From NCBI RefSeq assembly GCF_000196235.1, contig NC_008541.1, positions 2,790,001 through 2,854,000 of the forward strand: a DNA stretch of 64,000 nt, in the 5' to 3' direction. The number at the start of each line of letters is the position of its first letter. Position 1 is the first letter of the stretch. The stretch comes from Arthrobacter sp. FB24. GTDB taxonomy: Bacteria; Actinomycetota; Actinomycetes; Actinomycetales; Micrococcaceae. This document shows positions 42,339-49,960 of the stretch, piece after piece. A program made the position numbers and the translations under genes. Below the pieces are notes generated by a model. It worked only from the letters and a program-made list of their open reading frames with translations. It was not told the DNA's origin and did not search any database.

Positions 42339-43121
42339 TCAGGCGCGGAGGAACTCCAGCTGGGCTGCGACTGAATTCTCCGCCGCCGGACGGACGGCGG
42401 GATCGATGTCCGCATAGACGGCATCTGTGATTTCGCCCAACCCGGCATCGGGCCCCAGCTCCGTCAGGGCCGCACGGATCTGCGCGAGCCGTTCCTGGCG
42501 GTGGTCGCGGTAGGCGCGGACCACCGCGTCCAGCGCCGGCAGGACCGCGCCGTGCCCGGGCAGGACAGTGGCAGGACCAATCCTTTCCAGTCTGTCCAGG
42601 GTGGCCAGGTAGTCGCCCAGTTTGCCGTCGGGAAAATCCAGGACCGTGGTGCCACGGCCCAGGATGGTGTCGCCGGTGAGCACCGAGCCGTGCGGGCCAT
42701 CACCTGGCAGATGGAAACAGAGCGAGTCGGACGTGTGGCCGGGAGCGGCAATGACGCGTAGCTCCACCCCGGCGGCAAAGAGGGTTTCACCGTCAGCCAG
42801 CGGATTCCCGCCGTGACAGTGCCGGGCATCCGCAGCGCGGACCGGCGCCCCTGTGAGTTCGTGGAAGCGCCCCGCCGCCGCGGTGTGGTCGGCATGGCGG
42901 TGCGTGATGAGGATGAGCTCCACCCTCCCCGCGGCAGCCAGTTCCTGCAGGTGCCGTTCGTCCAACGGCCCGGGGTCCACCACCACGGTAGTCTCCGATC
43001 CGGGCCGGCCCAGCAGGTACGAACTGGTCCCGTCCAGGCTCATGGGGCCGGGGTTGGGTGCCAGCCGGAAACGGGCCAGGTCGCTGGCGGGAAGAATCGA
43101 TGGTGAGGATTCGGGATTCAC
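42339..43121 (-). CDS. Metallo-beta-lactamase-fold hydrolase
   Basis: A 260-residue MBL-fold protein with the binuclear zinc signature ITHRHADHTAAAGRFHE (HxHxDH), APGHTSDSLCFHL, VLTGDTILGRGTT and VLPGHGAVL. The C-terminal helix pair is the glyoxalase II/LACTB2-like substrate domain. This type acts on thioesters, phosphodiesters or RNA; the substrate is not evident. It lies 71 bp before the FAH-family gene in the same direction. Confidence 0.9.
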   Translation of the reverse strand: MNPESSPSILPASDLARFRLAPNPGPMSLDGTSSYLLGRPGSETTVVVDPGPLDERHLQELAAAGRVELILITHRHADHTAAAGRFHELTGAPVRAADARHCHGGNPLADGETLFAAGVELRVIAAPGHTSDSLCFHLPGDGPHGSVLTGDTILGRGTTVLDFPDGKLGDYLATLDRLERIGPATVLPGHGAVLPALDAVVRAYRDHRQERLAQIRAALTELGPDAGLGEITDAVYADIDPAVRPAAENSVAAQLEFLRA

Positions 43122-43145
43122 CGTTCCATCTTCGCATTCAAACGC

Positions 43146-43190
43146 ACGACGCCGGGCGGGCCGAAATCATTTCGGTCCGCCCGGCGTCGT
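43146..43190. terminator. Long hairpin between ilvE and MBL hydrolase gene
   Basis: ACGACGCCGGGCGGGCCGAA (from 43146) continues AT and pairs with ATTTCGGTCCGCCCGGCGTC to GT at 43190, giving a 22-bp stem with one G-T and almost no loop. It lies 35-79 bp past the ilvE stop and before the MBL start, so it is the likely ilvE terminator. Confidence 0.7.
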
Positions 43191-43224
43191 GGTTCAGTCG
43201 GGTGGTGCGTGAGTCTGAAGGACC

Positions 43225-44337
43225 CTAGGCGAGGCGCGTCAGCCAGCCGTGCGTGTCCTCGACCGTGCCTGTCTGGATGCCAAGGAGCTGCTCGCGGATG
43301 GCCATGGTGGTCTCCCCTGCCTTCGCGTCCTCGGAGCCAATGAACTCCGTAGCGTCCTTGAGTACACCGATGGGCGTAATCACGGCGGCAGTCCCGCAGG
43401 CGAAGACCTCGGTGATCTCCCCCGAAGCCACACCGTCGCGCCATTCGTCCAGGGTGATCTTGCGCTCGGTGACGGTACGGCCCATGTCCTTGGCCACCTG
43501 CATGACGGACATTCGGGTGACGCCCTCCAGGATGGTTCCGGTCAGTGCGGGCGTGACCAGCGAGCCGTCTTTCATCACGAAGAAGACGTTCATGCCGCCG
43601 AGTTCTTCAACAGCGTTGTCATTGAACTGGTCCAGGAAGAGGACCTGCTTGCAGCCGTGGGCCTCGGCCTCCTGCTGGGCGATCAGGGACGCGGCATAGT
43701 TGCCGCCGCACTTGGCTGCTCCGGTCCCGCCGCGGCCTGCGCGGGCGTACTCGCGGGAGATCCAGATCGACACGGGCTTCAGCTCGCCGCCGAAGTAGTT
43801 GCCGGCCGGGGAAGCGATCACGCGGAAGGAGACTTCCCTGGCCGCGCGCACACCAAGGAACGCTTCGGTGGCGATCATGAACGGACGGAGGTAGAGCGCC
43901 TCGCCGTCCCCGGCCGGGACCCACTCCCGGTCGGCCTGCACAAGCTCGCGGATGGCACCGAGGAAGTACTCTTCCGGAAGTTCCGGCAGCGCCAGCCTGC
44001 GGGCGGACTTGTTCAGGCGGGCGGCATTCGCCTCCGGGCGGAACGTCCAGACTGAGCCGTCGGCATGGCGGTAGGCCTTGAGTCCCTCGAAGATCTCCTG
44101 GCCGTAGTGCAGCACAGCCGCCGACGGGTCAAGCGAGATGGGACCGTATGCCTCGATGCGCGCGTCATGCCAGCCGCCCTTGCCGTTCTCGTCAACGCTG
44201 TAGTCGACAATCGCAGTGTGGTCGGTGAAATAGTTGCCGAAACCCGGGTTCGCCAGGATGGCAGCACGCTCTTCAGCAGACTTCGGGGTTACCGAGGGCT
44301 GATGGGTGAATTCGACGCCATGGGCAGTCTGAGTCAT
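43225..44337 (-). CDS. ilvE: Branched-chain amino acid aminotransferase
   Basis: IlvE transfers the amino group for the last step of leucine, isoleucine and valine synthesis. The 370 residues are of the BCAT class IV fold with PLP-binding lysine K209 in GTGAAKCGGNYAASL. Other marks are LHYGQEIFEGLKAYRHADG, RPFMIATEAFLGVRAA and CGTAAVITPIGVLKD. GGAGG precedes the ATG by 4 bases. A weak GTCTCGAATC-like element lies about 85 bp upstream, but it does not match the better operators in the window. Confidence 0.96.
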   Translation of the reverse strand: MTQTAHGVEFTHQPSVTPKSAEERAAILANPGFGNYFTDHTAIVDYSVDENGKGGWHDARIEAYGPISLDPSAAVLHYGQEIFEGLKAYRHADGSVWTFRPEANAARLNKSARRLALPELPEEYFLGAIRELVQADREWVPAGDGEALYLRPFMIATEAFLGVRAAREVSFRVIASPAGNYFGGELKPVSIWISREYARAGRGGTGAAKCGGNYAASLIAQQEAEAHGCKQVLFLDQFNDNAVEELGGMNVFFVMKDGSLVTPALTGTILEGVTRMSVMQVAKDMGRTVTERKITLDEWRDGVASGEITEVFACGTAAVITPIGVLKDATEFIGSEDAKAGETTMAIREQLLGIQTGTVEDTHGWLTRLA

Positions 44338-44438
44338 GGTTCCTCCACGGTCGGCTGCCTGGTGTGTGAACGTGGTTCAGCGTCGGACCACGGCAGCATT
44401 TTGGTGATTCGAGACAAGCTTACGCCCGATGCGGGACC

Positions 44439-45491
44439 CTACAGGGCGGCGGCGATCGCATCGCCGATCGCGCTGGTGGTGCGCGCCCGGCCATCGCGGC
44501 TTTCGACGTCGGCGATGACTGCCGCCTCGATCTTCTTCGCAGCATCTGCGTAGCCGAGGTGGTCCAGCAGCAGTGCCGCTGAGAGGATTGCCGCCGTAGG
44601 ATCGGCTTTTTGCTGGCCGGCGATGTCGGGGGCAGATCCGTGCACGGGTTCGAACATGGAGGGTGCGGTGCGTTCCATGTTGATGTTGCCCGATGCCGCC
44701 AGGCCGATGCCGCCGGTGATGGCTGCGGCGAGGTCGGTGATGATGTCGCCAAAAAGGTTGTCTGTGACGATGACGTCGAAGCGCCCGGGGTCGGTGACCA
44801 TGAAGATCGTGGCTGCGTCGATGTGCAGGTAGTCGTGGGTGACATCAGGGAATTCCTGGGCCACCGCCTCAACGGTGCGCTTCCACAAGTGGCCGGCATA
44901 GACAAGAACATTGTGCTTGTGCACCAGCGTGACGTGCTTGCGCGGACGTTCGCTGGCACGGCGGAACGCGTCCCGGACAACCCGCTCCACACCGTGGGCA
45001 GTGTTCAGCGAAACCTCGGTGGCAACTTCGTGCCTGGTCCCGGCACGCAGGGTGCCGCCATTGCCGACGTACGGACCTTCGGTGCCTTCACGGACCACGA
45101 TGAAATCGATCTTGCCGGGGTTGGCGAGCGGGCTGCCGACGCTGCCAAAGAGGCGCGACGGCCGCAGGTTGACGAAGTGGTCAAGGCTGAAGCGGAGCTT
45201 CAGCAGCATCTCGCGCTCGATGATGCCGGACGGGATCCGCGTGTCACCGGGGGCTGCACCGACGGCGCCGAACAGGATCGCATCCCGGGTGCGGAGATCG
45301 CTCAGCACTTCCTCCGGAAGGGTCTCCCCTGTCTCAAGCCAATGCTGGGCTCCGAGCTTGTAATGGGTCTGCTCCAAGGTGACGCCTTCGGCGGCCACCA
45401 CCTTCTCCAGGACCTTCAAAGCTTCGGCGATGACCTCCGGGCCGATGCCGTCGCCGGGAATGACAGCAAGATTTATCGTGGGTGCGCTCAT
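44439..45491 (-). CDS. leuB: 3-isopropylmalate dehydrogenase
   Basis: LeuB oxidatively decarboxylates 3-isopropylmalate to 2-oxoisocaproate in leucine synthesis, using NAD. The 350-residue protein carries [20 protein letters not shown], substrate residues in [16 protein letters not shown], and the metal-binding [31 protein letters not shown] and LDHLG close the active site. It sits 101 bp before ilvE in the same direction. An element with CGAATATTGAGA lies about 42 bp upstream of the start. Confidence 0.97.
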   Translation of the reverse strand: MSAPTINLAVIPGDGIGPEVIAEALKVLEKVVAAEGVTLEQTHYKLGAQHWLETGETLPEEVLSDLRTRDAILFGAVGAAPGDTRIPSGIIEREMLLKLRFSLDHFVNLRPSRLFGSVGSPLANPGKIDFIVVREGTEGPYVGNGGTLRAGTRHEVATEVSLNTAHGVERVVRDAFRRASERPRKHVTLVHKHNVLVYAGHLWKRTVEAVAQEFPDVTHDYLHIDAATIFMVTDPGRFDVIVTDNLFGDIITDLAAAITGGIGLAASGNINMERTAPSMFEPVHGSAPDIAGQQKADPTAAILSAALLLDHLGYADAAKKIEAAVIADVESRDGRARTTSAIGDAIAAAL

Positions 45492-45532
45492 GTTTTCAGG
45501 GTAGCCAAGGCATCCACATGATGGTCAAGTTG

Positions 45533-45544
45533 TCTCAATATTCG
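45533..45544 (-). promoter_or_regulatory. leuB operator-like element
   Basis: Minus-strand CGAATATTGAGA. It shares ATATTGAGAC with the iclR/leuC operator and lies about 42 bp before the leuB ATG. Compared with the LtbR motif that I recall from Corynebacterium (CAYATAGTGRGA) it matches 9 of 12 positions. Confidence 0.5.
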
Positions 45545-45567
45545 AACACATCGGAAACGGCGGATCG

Positions 45568-46353
45568 TCAGCTTCCTTGCACAGGCGACGCCACGACGGC
45601 GACGTTCTTGCCCCAGGGGTCCTCCGTGTAGCAGCTGATGAGGACCAGGCGGTTGGGGACCACCGCCCAGATGGGGCTGTCCTTCAGGGTTGCCTTTGTG
45701 TAGGTGGTGACCGTGTCGACGCGGTAGGTCATGGCCCCGGTTGACGTGGTGACGGTCAGCTCGTCCCCGGCCGCGGCAGCTGAACTCAAGTGGTTGAACG
45801 GCGCGTCCAGCCCTTCCCAGCTGTGTCCGATGACATAGCTTGTGTTGGCGGAACCGGCGCCTGGTTTCCCGAACGGCGTCAGCCAGTAGCCATCCATCGT
45901 CTCCGGCGGGACGATGCTGTGGCTTGCAGCATCGACGGACTCGGGTTCCAACGGGTGAACCACAACATCCATGCCGGCGGCGGGGTAGGTAATGCGCTGC
46001 GGAGCAGATGCAACCGGCTCGGAAGAAGCAGGTTCCGGCTCGGGCAGCCCGCCAACAGCCAGCGGAAGTGCGGGCAAGCCAACCGGATCCGCTGCCGCGC
46101 CAGGTTCCCGAACCACACCGTCCGCCGCAGGCACTGGCGCCGGCGGCTCCGGCAAGCGCTCCGAAAGGACTGTGGCCGCCGGTTCCCCGGCTGCAGGTCC
46201 TCCGTGGCTGGCACCCCCGGTCACGCCGTAGGCCAGCCAGGCTCCAAGAATCCCCGTGACGCAGGCGCCCAGCACCAGTAGGTCCCTGAGGCTAAGAATC
46301 AGCCCCCGGACACCGGCGCTATTCCTGTGCCGGTTCCGTTGAAGACAGACCAT
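45568..46353 (-). CDS. Sortase-family transpeptidase (class E/F-like)
   Basis: A 261-residue sortase: one N-terminal signal-anchor helix (DLLVLGACVTGILGAWLAYG), a Pro/Ala-rich stalk, then the sortase beta barrel. Catalytic His177 is in TSYVIGHSWEGL and Cys241 in LVLISCYTED. No Arg follows the Cys within the last 20 residues (CYTEDPWGKNVAVVASPVQG then S), so the third catalytic residue is not visible. ATG 46353 has AAGGAG six bases upstream; earlier in-frame codons run back through the VDP gene. It lies 89 bp downstream of the VDP-repeat gene in the same direction. Confidence 0.88.
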   Translation of the reverse strand: MVCLQRNRHRNSAGVRGLILSLRDLLVLGACVTGILGAWLAYGVTGGASHGGPAAGEPAATVLSERLPEPPAPVPAADGVVREPGAAADPVGLPALPLAVGGLPEPEPASSEPVASAPQRITYPAAGMDVVVHPLEPESVDAASHSIVPPETMDGYWLTPFGKPGAGSANTSYVIGHSWEGLDAPFNHLSSAAAAGDELTVTTSTGAMTYRVDTVTTYTKATLKDSPIWAVVPNRLVLISCYTEDPWGKNVAVVASPVQGS

Positions 46354-46442
46354 GGGGGGCTCCTTGGGGCGCCGAAACTGGAAGGACGGAAAACGCTGGG
46401 GCGGGTACCGTAATGCCACGGCACCCGCCCCCGTCTGGTTCC

Positions 46443-47180
46443 CTAGCTGTTCGCCCGGCGGAACCGCAGGCCGCTCTTCACGAGCACCCAGGCGCCGACT
46501 GTGGCGAAGAAGCCGGTCACCGCGGCGAGCCACTGCGGAATGCCGGCGTCGGACTTGCCGACTGCGGTCTGGACGTTGTAGCCCTCGTTGCTTGCTGCCG
46601 GAACGGCGCCTGCTGCAGCACCCTTCGGCGTTGACGTCACAGGTGTCACCACAGAGCCTGCAACTGGCAGAGCCCCGGGGAGCGCCGCTACCGGCGGGGC
46701 AGCTGCCGGCGGAACAACGGCTTCCACGGGGGTTACAACCACTACCCCGTCGCCCGGATCCACCGGACCCGGATCCACCGGGTCCACCGGGTCCACCGGA
46801 TCCACCGGATCCACCGGATCCACCGGATCCACCGGATCCACCGGATCCACCGGATCCACCGGATCCACCGGGTCCACCGGGTCCACCGGGTCCACCGGCG
46901 CGGCCGCGACGCAGTTGTTAGCGAGCAAAATGACGTTGGCTTCTGTCAGGTTTTGCCCATAGGGCATGTCGTCACCGCCGTTGGCCGGAACGATGTCGCC
47001 CGTGTCGCCAACGTGCGCCCCAAGGGCATTCAGGTTGATCGTCTGGGCGAGATAGGGGTTTGATGCCGAGCCGGTGGCGTGGCAGATGGTAATTTTCGTT
47101 TCCGGGGCGGCGTTCGCCGCTACTGTGGCGCCCATTAGTCCGAGGCCCACCACCCCCAGAGTGGCGATTGTCCGTTTCAT
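46443..47180 (-). CDS. Secreted (Val-Asp-Pro) repeat surface protein
   Basis: A 245-residue wall/surface protein. ATG 47180 (GGAGG seven bases upstream) gives the signal peptide [19 protein letters not shown] to about AANA. The domain [20 protein letters not shown] with [20 protein letters not shown] follows, a secreted CHATGS-type fold with conserved Cys and His. Fourteen VDP tripeptides form a stalk, then a Pro/Ala/Val linker and a C-terminal membrane helix ([18 protein letters not shown]) with basic tail RFRRANS. No LPxTG motif was found. It is followed by the sortase; it might be that enzyme's substrate or simply its membrane-anchored neighbour. Confidence 0.85.
   Translation of the reverse strand: MKRTIATLGVVGLGLMGATVAANAAPETKITICHATGSASNPYLAQTINLNALGAHVGDTGDIVPANGGDDMPYGQNLTEANVILLANNCVAAAPVDPVDPVDPVDPVDPVDPVDPVDPVDPVDPVDPVDPVDPVDPGPVDPGDGVVVVTPVEAVVPPAAAPPVAALPGALPVAGSVVTPVTSTPKGAAAGAVPAASNEGYNVQTAVGKSDAGIPQWLAAVTGFFATVGAWVLVKSGLRFRRANS
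46771..46896. repeat. 14 x 9-bp tandem repeat coding Val-Asp-Pro
   Basis: Fourteen consecutive copies of GGATCCACC or GGGTCCACC on the plus strand, 126 bp, coding (VDP)14 in the minus-strand gene. A fifteenth lone copy follows six bases away. Near-identical copies in the core are prone to slippage, so copy number may vary between strains. Confidence 0.95.
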
Positions 47181-47352
47181 GTTCGGTCCCTCCATACCAA
47201 ATCCGATCGAACGGACAGACTGCGCGGAGTAACCGTCTTCGAGACCAGGAAAAGCAACTGCGTGAGACCTCAAACAGCGAATTGAAGTTGACAGTTACTC
47301 CCCAGACAGTGTCGTCAGTTCGCTTGCCTTTTCAGGCTAGGTTTGCGGCGGG

Positions 47353-47369
47353 AGTTAAACCCGAGTAAC
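47353..47369. promoter_or_regulatory. AGTTA-N5-GAGTAAC element upstream of the VDP-repeat gene
   Basis: Same spaced motif as at 37536-37552. Further GTAAC or GTTAC half-sites lie at 47229-47233 and 47294-47298, nearer the gene. The element is about 173 bp before the VDP start. Confidence 0.4.
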
Positions 47370-47415
47370 AGGTACGCGTTTACTCAACCGGACGCAGGTA
47401 CCAATTACTTGCTTC

Positions 47416-47429
47416 GTGAATATATTCAC
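47416..47429. promoter_or_regulatory. Perfect 14-bp palindrome
   Basis: GTGAATATATTCAC at 47416-47429 is fully palindromic and AT-rich within a GC-rich intergenic stretch. It could be an operator for the VDP-sortase unit; otherwise the stretch 47181-47508 holds no gene that I can support. Confidence 0.35.
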
Positions 47430-47508
47430 TCGCATGCATAGGGAGGACTACTTGGAACTCGCCTGACGCCGCGGCGGCACGGGCACGGCATTCACGCGGG
47501 AACACAGA

Positions 47509-47543
47509 ACGCTCCCCTGCTTGCCAGGCAAGCGAGGGAGCGT
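47509..47543 (-). terminator. Hairpin after metG
   Basis: ACGCTCCC(CT)GCTTGCC (47509-47525) and GGCAAGC(GA)GGGAGCGT (47527-47543) pair almost completely over 17 bp around a single loop base. It begins 39 bp past the metG stop. No T-tract. Confidence 0.65.
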
Positions 47544-47581
47544 CGGTGGGTTGGTCCGTTCAGGGGCGAAAGACCGAGGAA

Positions 47582-49141
47582 CTATCCTTCGGCCGGTTCC
47601 TCGTACTTCGGGAAGATCGGGGAAGGAGCCGGGAGTTCCGTCCCGGGAACAAGCGGCGTGGCGATCGCCGCGAACCGGCGGGCCTCGCCGTCGGGCTGGC
47701 CGAGGGTGTCCAGGAGGGCGGCGGACGCCTTCGGCATGACCGGCTGGACCAGGATCGCAACGATCCTGAGCACCTCAAGCGTCACGTACAGCACCGTGTT
47801 CATGCGCTCGACGTCGGTCTTCCGCAGCACCCATGGCGCCTGCTCGGCAAAGTACGCGTTGGTGTCGCCAAGGACGCCCCAGATCGCTTCCAGGGCGCGG
47901 CTGAATTCCTGCTTCTCGAACGCGGCCCGGGCTGCCTCCAGCAGGCCGTTGGCCTGCTCCAGCAGCGCGGAGTCCTCCGCCGTGAAGGCGCCGGGAACCG
48001 GAACCCGTCCCTCGCAGTTCTTGGCGACCATGGACAGTGAACGCTGCGCCAGGTTTCCGAAGTTGTTGGCGAGGTCGGAGTTCATCCGGCCCACGATGGC
48101 CTCATGGCTGTAGCTGCCGTCGGCGCCGAAAGGAACCTCCCGCAGGAAGAAGAAACGCACCTGGTCAAGGCCATACTGGGCCACGAAGTCCGACGGCGCC
48201 ACCACGTTGCCCAGCGACTTGGACATCTTGACACCGTTGTTGTTAAGGAAGCCGTGGATCATGATCCGCTTGGGCAGCTCCAGCCCGGCGCTCATCAGGA
48301 ACGCCGGCCAATAAATGGCGTGGAACCGGGAAATGTCCTTGCCGATCACGTGGACATCGGCCGGCCAGTACTTCTTGAATGAATCGGATTCGGTGTCCGG
48401 GTAGCCCACGCCGGTGAGGTAGTTGGTCAACGCATCCACCCACACGTACATCACGTGCTTGTCATTACCGGGGACGGGAACACCCCAGTCGAACGTCGTC
48501 CGGCTGATGGAGAGGTCCTCGAGCCCGCGCTTGACAAAGCTTATGACCTCGTTGAAACGGGACTGCGGTGCACCGAATTCGGGGTGTGCTTCATACAGCG
48601 CCAGCAGCTTGTCCTGGTAGGCGGAAAGACGGAAGAAGTAGCTTTCCTCGGCCGTCCACGTCAGTTCGGTATCCGTCTCGCGCGAGTAGCGGAGGCCGTC
48701 CTCCTTGACCACGGTCTCGTCCTCAACGTAGTACGCCTCGTCGCGGACCGAGTACCAGCCTTCGTACTTGGACAGGTAGATGTCCCCGTTGGCCTCCATC
48801 TTCTTCCAGATGGCCTGGGAGGCGGCGTAATGGTCCTCGTCCGTCGTGCGGATGAAGCGGTCGTACGAGATTCCCAGGGCGGCATGGGCGGCCTTGTAGA
48901 TTTCGGCGTTCCGGTCAACGAGTTCCTTCGGCGTGATGCCTTCCTTATCCGCCGTCTGCGCGATCTTCATCCCGTGCTCGTCGGTGCCGGTCAGGAAGAA
49001 GACGTCGTAACCGTCCAGGCGCTTGAACCGTGCCATCGCGTCCGTAGCAATGTACTCATAGGCGTGGCCGATGTGGGGCACACCGTTGGGGTACGTGATG
49101 GCAGTGGTGATGTAGAACGGGGTCTGGGCTGAAGACGACAC
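47582..49141 (-). CDS. metG: Methionine--tRNA ligase
   Basis: MetG attaches methionine to tRNA-Met. The 519-residue protein starts [20 protein letters not shown], with the HIGH motif HIGH at 23-26 and the second signature [10 protein letters not shown] near residue 303-312; [13 protein letters not shown] precedes it. No cysteine knuckle pair is apparent in the insertion, as in the short actinobacterial forms. It stands upstream of a hairpin and downstream of the ABC transporter operon, in the same direction. Confidence 0.97.
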   Translation of the reverse strand: MSSSAQTPFYITTAITYPNGVPHIGHAYEYIATDAMARFKRLDGYDVFFLTGTDEHGMKIAQTADKEGITPKELVDRNAEIYKAAHAALGISYDRFIRTTDEDHYAASQAIWKKMEANGDIYLSKYEGWYSVRDEAYYVEDETVVKEDGLRYSRETDTELTWTAEESYFFRLSAYQDKLLALYEAHPEFGAPQSRFNEVISFVKRGLEDLSISRTTFDWGVPVPGNDKHVMYVWVDALTNYLTGVGYPDTESDSFKKYWPADVHVIGKDISRFHAIYWPAFLMSAGLELPKRIMIHGFLNNNGVKMSKSLGNVVAPSDFVAQYGLDQVRFFFLREVPFGADGSYSHEAIVGRMNSDLANNFGNLAQRSLSMVAKNCEGRVPVPGAFTAEDSALLEQANGLLEAARAAFEKQEFSRALEAIWGVLGDTNAYFAEQAPWVLRKTDVERMNTVLYVTLEVLRIVAILVQPVMPKASAALLDTLGQPDGEARRFAAIATPLVPGTELPAPSPIFPKYEEPAEG

Positions 49142-49204
49142 TCTGGGAAGTTACCTTTTTTCGGAAGCGTGGCGGGCCGGGAGCTGGGAATGCTACCCCT
49201 AAAT

Positions 49205-49960
49205 CTAGATCAGTTCGGTCAGGGTATCGCTGAGCCGGACAAGTTCGTGGTCATGTGACGCCACCAGCACGGCTATTCCGTCGGACGTGGTGTCCTTGAG
49301 GATGCTGATAATGCGGTTGGCCGAGGTGCGGTCCAGGCTTGCCGTGGGTTCGTCGACCACGAGAACGCGTGTTCCGAGGATCAGGGCGCGGGCAATCGCC
49401 ACGCGCTGACGCTCGCCTCCGGACAGCTGGGCCGGGCGGTGGCGCATGCGCCGCCCCAGGCCCACAAGGTCCAGGAGGTCCTTGGCCATGTCCCGGCGCT
49501 GGTCCACTTCGCCGTCCGGCACGGCCGGCAACAGCACGTTCTCCAGGGCGCTCATGCCGTCGATTAGGGCGCCGCCCTGGTCAACGTAGCCGATCAGGGC
49601 CCGGCGGCGGTCGGCGATTTCGTCGTCGCCCATGCTCTCCAGCGACTGGCCTTCCCAGAAGACACGGCCCGACGTCGGCAGGGTGAGCCCGGCGCCCACG
49701 GTCAGGATGCTGGTCTTGCCGGAGCCGCTTCGGCCGGCGACGCAGTGCATCTCCCCGGCGTGGAGCGTCAGGTCAAAGCCTTCGACGACGTTGACGGCGT
49801 CGGCCCCGCCCTTCTGGCCGCCGTAGCGGATGGTGATGTTACTCAGTTCCAGCGGGGTCCCGTGGTCCGCGGCCTTCAGGATGGTGTTGGCACGGGTCTG
49901 GAGCGAGCCGTCCCCGGCGTCATCCTGGGGAATCCGGTCGAGATTCAGGTCGTTGTTCAT
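49205..49960 (-). CDS. ABC transporter ATP-binding protein (MacB/LolD type)
   Basis: A 251-residue ATPase. Walker A GRSGSGKTSILT, signature LSGGERQRVAIARAL, Walker B VLVVDEPTASLD and the H-loop VASHDHELVRL are all intact. This is the LolD/MacB subclass, which pairs with FtsX-type permeases. ATG 49960 overlaps the permease stop (ATGA), so the pair forms one transporter. Such mechanotransmission exporters extract lipoproteins or control wall hydrolases; substrate unknown here. Confidence 0.92.
   Translation of the reverse strand: MNNDLNLDRIPQDDAGDGSLQTRANTILKAADHGTPLELSNITIRYGGQKGGADAVNVVEGFDLTLHAGEMHCVAGRSGSGKTSILTVGAGLTLPTSGRVFWEGQSLESMGDDEIADRRRALIGYVDQGGALIDGMSALENVLLPAVPDGEVDQRRDMAKDLLDLVGLGRRMRHRPAQLSGGERQRVAIARALILGTRVLVVDEPTASLDRTSANRIISILKDTTSDGIAVLVASHDHELVRLSDTLTELI

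Noticed and set aside
44338..44438. BCAA operator upstream of ilvE
   Set aside because: A GATTCGAGACAAGC sequence near 44406-44419 resembles the leuB element, but it matches the motif at too few positions and is in the wrong register to be counted.
46443..46560. LPxTG sorting signal in the VDP protein
   Set aside because: No LPxTG, LAxTG or close variant precedes the terminal helix; WLAAVTG lies inside the hydrophobic segment.
46771..46896. CRISPR-like array
   Set aside because: Repeats are contiguous 9-bp units without spacers and code VDP in frame within a secreted protein.
49142..49204. Regulatory RNA or T-box upstream of the ABC or metG genes
   Set aside because: The gap is only about 60 bp and holds no T-box or riboswitch core.
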